25,239 nt of DNA, from the NCBI GenBank assembly GCA_023436605.1, contig JAEZIQ010000115.1, positions 1-25,239 of the forward strand, written 5' to 3'. The notes beneath the pieces are model-generated. The model made no database searches. It saw only the letters and a list, made by a program, of their open reading frames with translations, and had not been told where the DNA came from. Position numbers and translations under genes: made by a program. The DNA comes from Actinomycetes bacterium. GTDB lineage: Bacteria > Actinomycetota > Thermoleophilia > Solirubrobacterales > 70-9. The first letter of the stretch is position 1, and each line of letters begins with the position of its first letter. Shown one piece after another: positions 22,447 to 25,239 of this stretch.

Positions 22447-23463
22447 ATGGGAGACTCAACCGACGAGAACGTAGTCCCTGAAGCGCAGCTCTGGTACGAA
22501 GCTGACTCAGGTGAACTGGACGACGGCTTGTCGGAACTCGATGGGGACTCGGACAGCCATTTCAGAGCGCCGTGGAAGAACGTAGCGGGAATCAGCGCCC
22601 TACTTTCGGTGGCCGCGATAACGGCGCTCGCGGTAGTGCTAGTGACACAAGACCAGACGGATTCACTTGCGACGATCGCGCTGGTACTAGCGATCGTCGC
22701 CTTTGGACTCCAAATCATGATCTTCGCCGTTCAGACGAGGGCGGCTAGCGAACAGGAGTTGCGCTCTCGAACTCTCCACACCGACACGTCCACGATGTTG
22801 AAAGAGATATCGGCGCTCTCGAAGTCAACCGAATGGCTGGTCCGGAACCAAGTTTCAGATCTATTGGAGATGTTTCGGGAAGCAAATAGGCAAACGGCCC
22901 TCGACTCCAAGCTTCCTGACCCAGACTTGAATGCCGAAAGAAGCCTCGACAATCTTTCCGCGGCTGTGTCTGCCAGAGAGCAAGAGAACGAACCGAAGTC
23001 GAAAACTACAATCCGCGGTCGAAGCGTCAGTCCACCGTTAAGCAAGCAACGCAAAGAGCAACTTGCTCGAGCGTTGCGTGGACTAGAGGTAAGCAAGCTC
23101 ACCTCTTTTCCTGAGGAGGACCAAGGCAAGGCTGCCCTTGAAACCCTCAATGGGCTAGAGCCCGCGTGCCTGAAACGGCTCAAGAAACTCGCGCTTGACG
23201 CCCTGAAAAGCAAGCAGTTTGGGACGTTCGAGGGACTTTTGTTCAACCCCGATACCGACGAACAACTCCTAGAAAAGGGTCTAGCGAAACGGCGGCGACG
23301 ATCCGGCGAAACGTACTCTTACCTTTCTGGTCCAGGTATCGAGACGGCGCGCCCCCTGGTTGCTGACGGTGATATCCCCGGATGGCTTACGGAGGCGTTG
23401 CCTCTCCTAGAGGCCAAAACCGCCTCCCTTCCGCCGGACCCCGACGAAGAAATTCCGTTCTAG
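22447..23463 (+). CDS. Two-pass membrane protein with a long cytoplasmic region, unknown
   Basis: 338 aa. An acidic N-terminus (about 40 residues) precedes two membrane segments (about 46-67 and 73-95), a helical and probably coiled-coil stretch (about 100-190) and a C-terminal domain of about 130 residues (RGLEVSKLTSF, LETLNGLEPACLKRLKKLALDAL, FEGLLF) that may be helical or winged-helix-like. I recognise no family. The layout of two membrane segments plus a cytoplasmic helical domain is common in membrane-linked phage defence effectors, so it is a candidate, but no catalytic motif is visible. It contains the island's only CTCGAG (23066-23071). No clear Shine-Dalgarno at the ATG. Confidence 0.7.
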   Translation: MGDSTDENVVPEAQLWYEADSGELDDGLSELDGDSDSHFRAPWKNVAGISALLSVAAITALAVVLVTQDQTDSLATIALVLAIVAFGLQIMIFAVQTRAASEQELRSRTLHTDTSTMLKEISALSKSTEWLVRNQVSDLLEMFREANRQTALDSKLPDPDLNAERSLDNLSAAVSAREQENEPKSKTTIRGRSVSPPLSKQRKEQLARALRGLEVSKLTSFPEEDQGKAALETLNGLEPACLKRLKKLALDALKSKQFGTFEGLLFNPDTDEQLLEKGLAKRRRRSGETYSYLSGPGIETARPLVADGDIPGWLTEALPLLEAKTASLPPDPDEEIPF

Positions 23464-23482
23464 TGACGAAGGCGACTACCAT

Positions 23483-23500
23483 TTGACGGTTCTGCGTCAA
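23483..23500. repeat. Small inverted repeat TTGACG/CGTCAA
   Basis: TTGACG (23483-23488) and CGTCAA (23495-23500) are perfect inverted copies around GTTCTG, in the 113-bp gap before the next coiled-coil gene. The left arm looks like a -35 box but has no -10 at the right distance. It may be an operator or the end signal of the gene before it. Confidence 0.3.
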
Positions 23501-23576
23501 GCCTGATCGGCCGAAGGTCGCGTCTGCGCGGTCCCCCCACCTTGCCTCAATACGACGGATACGATCGGGCCAATCC

Positions 23577-23912
23577 ATGAGCGACTGGCGCAAGGAAGAA
23601 ATACGGGAGCAACTCGACGACCTGGGCGCTTTCCGACGCGAGGTCGAAGCCGAACGCGCCGACGCCGAGTCAACCCTCGAAAACGCAAAGGAAGCCGTCA
23701 GAACGTCCCTCGTCAAAGCTCACGTCGAAAGCGACCTATTCGCAAGACTCGAACGCGAACTCGACAAACGACTCGCAGGCATCTACCAATCAACAGCGCT
23801 TTGGGCGCACCGCGCAGCCGAGGCCGGGATTCCCGAGGACGAGGTTCTCCGACGGCTAGAACTCGGCAAGGGTCCGAGCGAACCGCCGGAAGATTGGGAA
23901 TACGACGACTAG
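23577..23912 (+). CDS. Small acidic coiled-coil protein
   Basis: 111 aa. About the first 75 residues are one charged helix with heptads (EIREQLDDLGAFRREVEAER), and the end is Pro-rich and acidic (PPEDWEYDD). Unrecognised. The ATG has no Shine-Dalgarno. It follows the two-pass membrane gene on the same strand after 113 bp and converges on a small leftward ORF with a 4-bp overlap. Adaptor or antitoxin-like roles are possible, but nothing shows them. Confidence 0.6.
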   Translation: MSDWRKEEIREQLDDLGAFRREVEAERADAESTLENAKEAVRTSLVKAHVESDLFARLERELDKRLAGIYQSTALWAHRAAEAGIPEDEVLRRLELGKGPSEPPEDWEYDD

Positions 23913-24055
23913 ACGATCAACTCGACTGGCCGTCGAGGAAAAGCCAGGGTCGGGATACCGTTTCGGGTCCGCAACTTGCGAATCCCGTCGGTTGACATGT
24001 CGAAATGAATCGCCACCACTGTCACTCGGCAGCGCTGGGCGAAGGACCCGCTCAC
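23909..24055 (-). CDS. Possible 48-aa helix-turn-helix-like ORF in frame with the GIY-YIG gene
   Basis: Starting at GTG 24055, the ORF contains VVAIHFDMSTDGIRKLRTRN followed by GIP and a basic end, which resembles the recognition half of a small helix-turn-helix. It begins 12 bases after the GIY-YIG stop and is in the same reading frame, so it could also be a former C-terminal domain split off by a stop codon. It has no good ribosome site. It converges with the 111-aa gene, overlapping 4 bp. Confidence 0.35.
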   Translation of the reverse strand: MSGSFAQRCRVTVVAIHFDMSTDGIRKLRTRNGIPTLAFPRRPVELIV

Positions 24056-24067
24056 CCCGCAAGAGGA

Positions 24068-24463
24068 TCAGCTCGTAGCGATCTCGTTCTCGCCCTCGGG
24101 GATCGCGTGAGCCAAATGCGCAAGCTCCGGCACCGGCCGGAACCACTCGCCGTCAAGTCGAGCCTCGTCGAAATGCGCGTGGAGGTTTCGCTCCATCGTC
24201 CGCGCCTTCGAGACGTGAACCCGGACCGTCCGCCGGACGACCAATTCCTCGTCACTCGCGGCCTGTAGCTGCCGGAGACGACGAGGCACGTTCGAGGTCA
24301 TGCCGATCTTCACCGGACCCCCGCCCCTCGCTTGAACGAAATAGACGAAACGGACCCCCGCCTCATTGCGGCGCGTCGCACCCGTCACGCGACGAGTCGT
24401 CGTACTCGAAACGCCGGACCCGCAACCGGCCCACTCCCGAACGGCGTTCACGACCGCAGACAT
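24068..24463 (-). CDS. GIY-YIG superfamily protein, T5orf172/Mug113-like
   Basis: About 131 aa from the ATG at 24463. After a Thr/Arg-rich N-terminus of about 38 residues, the nuclease-like domain has VYFVQ at 40-44 (the GIY position), PVKIGMT at 50-56 (the YIG position), RRLRQLQ at 61-67, MERNLHAHF with Glu91, and GEWF at 105-108. These are the marks of the small T5orf172 family found in phages and mobile elements, probably DNA nucleases. The start is unsure: a TTG at 24487 is in frame, and the ATG has only a closely placed GAGGA. Likely the last clear protein gene of the island. Confidence 0.8.
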   Translation of the reverse strand: MSAVVNAVREWAGCGSGVSSTTTRRVTGATRRNEAGVRFVYFVQARGGGPVKIGMTSNVPRRLRQLQAASDEELVVRRTVRVHVSKARTMERNLHAHFDEARLDGEWFRPVPELAHLAHAIPEGENEIATS

Positions 24464-24487
24464 TCCTCGGGAAGCATATGGGGACAA

Positions 24488-24770
24488 TTTAGCAGTCGGA
24501 CATGACGTAAACGGGCATTGGAAATGCCGCGAAGCACCGAAAAATCAAAGCCACCGGGTGGCAGGCCCGAACCCCCGGGAATCCGGTCGAGTCCCTACCG
24601 GCCGATCCGTGAATTTAGGAACTCGGCGAGGGGTCAGGAGGTCGTGAGGTTGCGGGGGCTCGCTCTCACTTCCGAGTTGCGACCGCTTTAGTCTCCCCGC
24701 TGGCTCGCCGCGTTCTCAAGTTTCCTTAGTGCGAAACGAGCGGGAAATCGTGGCGTCTTTGTTCCGTCGA
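24488..24770. other. Non-coding stretch at the right end of the island
   Basis: I can support no gene here. It contains small self-complementary pieces (GGCATT-GGA-AATGCC near 24519, GGTCGTGAG and CTCAC...CGACC near 24640-24685) and a GC-rich stretch at 24548-24600 that looks faintly tRNA-like but cannot be folded into a tRNA. The island's right junction may lie in it. Confidence 0.4.
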
Positions 24771-24942
24771 GGTGGCTTTGATTTTAGCGGCCAGCGTACC
24801 TGGCGCGTCTGATGGAATCTCGACAAAATGTGCGCTTGTGTGACGAATCTCACACAAAACGGAGTCGAATTCACGCCAGGTACGAATGTTCCGTCCGCGC
24901 GAAGGAGAAAACTGGTTGGTTGCCGCTAAAAGGCGGCCCACC
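24771..24942. ncRNA. Long nested inverted-repeat structure, candidate structured RNA
   Basis: Five stems nest inside one another. GGTGG (24771-24775) pairs with CCACC (24938-24942). TTTTAGCGGC (24782-24791) pairs with GCCGCTAAAA (24922-24931). CGTACCTGGCG (24795-24805) pairs with CGCCAGGTACG (24874-24884). GAATcTCGAC (24815-24824, one bulged base) pairs with GTCGAATTC (24864-24872). TTGTGTGA (24836-24843) pairs with TCACACAA (24850-24857) around a 6-base loop. That is 43 pairs, with one 37-base unpaired arm at 24885-24921. No protein family fits either strand. It could be an untranslated regulatory RNA, a 6S-like rod, a foldback mobile element or an att/origin structure. The strand is not settled, though the small ORF downstream on plus favours plus. 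Confidence 0.55.
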
Positions 24943-24960
24943 CGCCCCGGGCTCACGCTC

Positions 24961-24976
24961 GGAACAGGTGGGAACA
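24961..24976. repeat. Direct repeat GGAACA, 10 bp apart
   Basis: GGAACA occurs at 24961-24966 and 24971-24976, one helical turn apart, just before TATAGA (24982-24987) and a strong ribosome site. It may be a regulator or sigma-factor site; GGAAC resembles the -35 of some extracytoplasmic-function promoters, but no matching -10 is clear. Confidence 0.3.
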
Positions 24977-24986
24977 CCACATATAG

Positions 24987-24994
24987 AAGGAGGT
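24987..24994 (+). promoter_or_regulatory. Near-perfect Shine-Dalgarno
   Basis: AGAAGGAGGTGAT (24986-24998) is almost fully complementary to the 3' end of 16S rRNA (GAAGGAGG core at 24987-24994). It is the strongest ribosome site in the window and stands 7 bases before the GTG at 25002. An ATG at 24996 in the same frame is too close to use it. Confidence 0.6.
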
Positions 24995-25001
24995 GATGCC
25001 C

Positions 25002-25073
25002 GTGAACGTCGACAAGATCAGCAAGATGATGAAGTCGAACGATCCTTTGGCGTTATCGCAGACCTCTGACTGA
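25002..25073 (+). CDS. Possible 23-aa leader peptide or small protein
   Basis: GTG start, product MNVDKISKMMKSNDPLALSQ then TSD and TGA. It is chosen because of the extreme ribosome site, which is hard to explain otherwise. The last four codons and the stop lie in a 13-bp hairpin (25058-25102). This layout resembles a leader cistron whose translation changes the folding of the downstream message. No run of a single amino acid codon gives a hint of what it would sense. Confidence 0.5.
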   Translation: MNVDKISKMMKSNDPLALSQTSD

Positions 25074-25102
25074 CTCATTCGACAGATAAGTCGGAGGTCT
25101 GC
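25058..25102 (+). promoter_or_regulatory. Hairpin over the stop codon of the small ORF
   Basis: GCAGACCTCTGAC (25058-25070) pairs with GTCGGAGGTCTGC (25090-25102), 13 bp with one G-U pair, and the loop holds the TGA. Loop bases GACAGATAA (25081-25089) are perfectly complementary to TTATCTGTC at 25179-25187, so a long-range second fold is possible. There is no T-run after it. Confidence 0.55.
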
Positions 25103-25116
25103 TCACGCCAAACAGG

Positions 25117-25239
25117 ATGGCTGCGCGAGACTTCAACACCCGCTCAGCTATTCCTTCCGATTCCAACAAGCTGGCAGGTTATCTGTCCGCTTCGAAACAG
25201 GGCCATCACATGGTCCTGGCGTTCGGCCCCAGTTGGGGC
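25117..25239 (+). CDS. Unknown ORF running off the right edge
   Basis: The ATG at 25117 opens a frame of 41 codons to the window end (MAARDFNTRSAIPSDSNKLA then GYLSASKQGHHMVLAFGPSWG). It begins 14 bases after the hairpin. The ribosome site is weak (AACAGG), unlike that of the small ORF before it. I recognise no family from the visible part. Confidence 0.4.
   Translation, partial: MAARDFNTRSAIPSDSNKLAGYLSASKQGHHMVLAFGPSWG

Larger units (their letters stand above)
16886..24487. mobile_element. Accessory island, possible phage satellite or prophage remnant
   Basis: From about 16886 the sequence becomes less GC-rich and uses more A-ending codons. The genes are short and mostly unknown, and they include a phage-type small terminase, a type II restriction-modification pair and a GIY-YIG protein. 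No integrase, transposase, portal, capsid or large terminase is visible. I found no direct repeats that would mark both ends, so the limits are approximate; the island may continue past the right edge. Satellites that carry a small terminase but no capsid genes are known in other bacteria, which makes that reading possible but unproved. Confidence 0.6.

Noticed and set aside
23856..24146. 96-aa frame on the minus strand
   Set aside because: It overlaps the GIY-YIG gene and the coiled-coil gene in a different frame and has no motif; the in-frame 48-aa ORF is the better candidate there.
24541..24600. tRNA-like stretch (GTGGCAGGCCCGAACCCCC and CCGGTCGAGTCCC)
   Set aside because: The T-loop consensus is not met (CCCGAAC or a 6-base TCGAGT), and no acceptor, D and anticodon stems of normal length can be formed. 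A tRNAscan-SE run would settle it.
16886..24600. Flanking direct repeats (att sites) of the island
   Set aside because: Comparing both ends by eye, I found only short chance matches such as ACATGAC. Comparison with an empty site in a related genome would be decisive.
24771..24942. Integron attC site
   Set aside because: The inverted repeats do not contain the GTTRRRY/RYYYAAC core pair and no integron integrase is in view.
24726..25069. Open frames of 84 aa (minus, 24726-24980) and 85 aa (plus, 24812-25069)
   Set aside because: Both run through the nested inverted repeats, have no ribosome site, and give compositions without a plausible fold; the DNA-level structure explains the region better.
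1..25239. CRISPR arrays, rRNA genes and insertion sequences
   Set aside because: I saw no regularly spaced repeats, no rRNA-like sequence and no transposase motifs.

Overview
The window looks like a high-GC Gram-positive chromosome (Actinomycetota; the gene order and sequence style suggest Thermoleophilia/Solirubrobacterales, which is inference) carrying a lower-GC accessory island. MurE has the DNPR signature, so the wall should be meso-diaminopimelate type.

Region 1 (1-11251, all minus strand) is a full division and cell wall (dcw) cluster read right to left: mraZ, rsmH, an ftsL-like gene, ftsI, murE, murF, mraY, murD, ftsW and murG (cut by the left edge). Most junctions overlap by 1-8 bp (TGATG or GTGA). 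The two exceptions are the ftsI-murE junction and the 156-bp mraY-murD gap, and each holds a hairpin. Upstream of mraZ is a promoter whose spacer is tiled with TGGGN boxes on an exact 10-bp phase, as expected for MraZ autoregulation.

Region 2 (11252-16885) holds a divergent operon on the plus strand, made of a possible leaderless 73-aa ORF coupled to a membrane protein of unknown function. It converges on a minus-strand Tad/Flp pilus gene set: a histidine-kinase-like protein, cpaB, tadA/cpaF, tadB and tadC.

Region 3 (about 16886-24490) is an accessory island with different base use and many small unknown genes. It carries a PaeR7I/XhoI-type restriction-modification pair, a phage P27-type small terminase without a visible large terminase or capsid genes, a coiled-coil protein, three membrane or exported unknowns, a second coiled-coil protein and a GIY-YIG (T5orf172-type) protein. 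No integrase is visible. The predicted restriction site CTCGAG appears once in this island, against about 18 times in the 16.9 kb of flanking chromosome. It may be a phage satellite or a decayed prophage.

Region 4 (about 24490-25239) has no recognisable protein family. It contains a nested inverted-repeat structure about 170 nt long (24771-24942), then a near-perfect Shine-Dalgarno sequence in front of a 23-codon ORF, a 13-bp hairpin across that ORF's stop codon, and an ORF running off the window. It is the best candidate here for an undescribed structured RNA or leader system.
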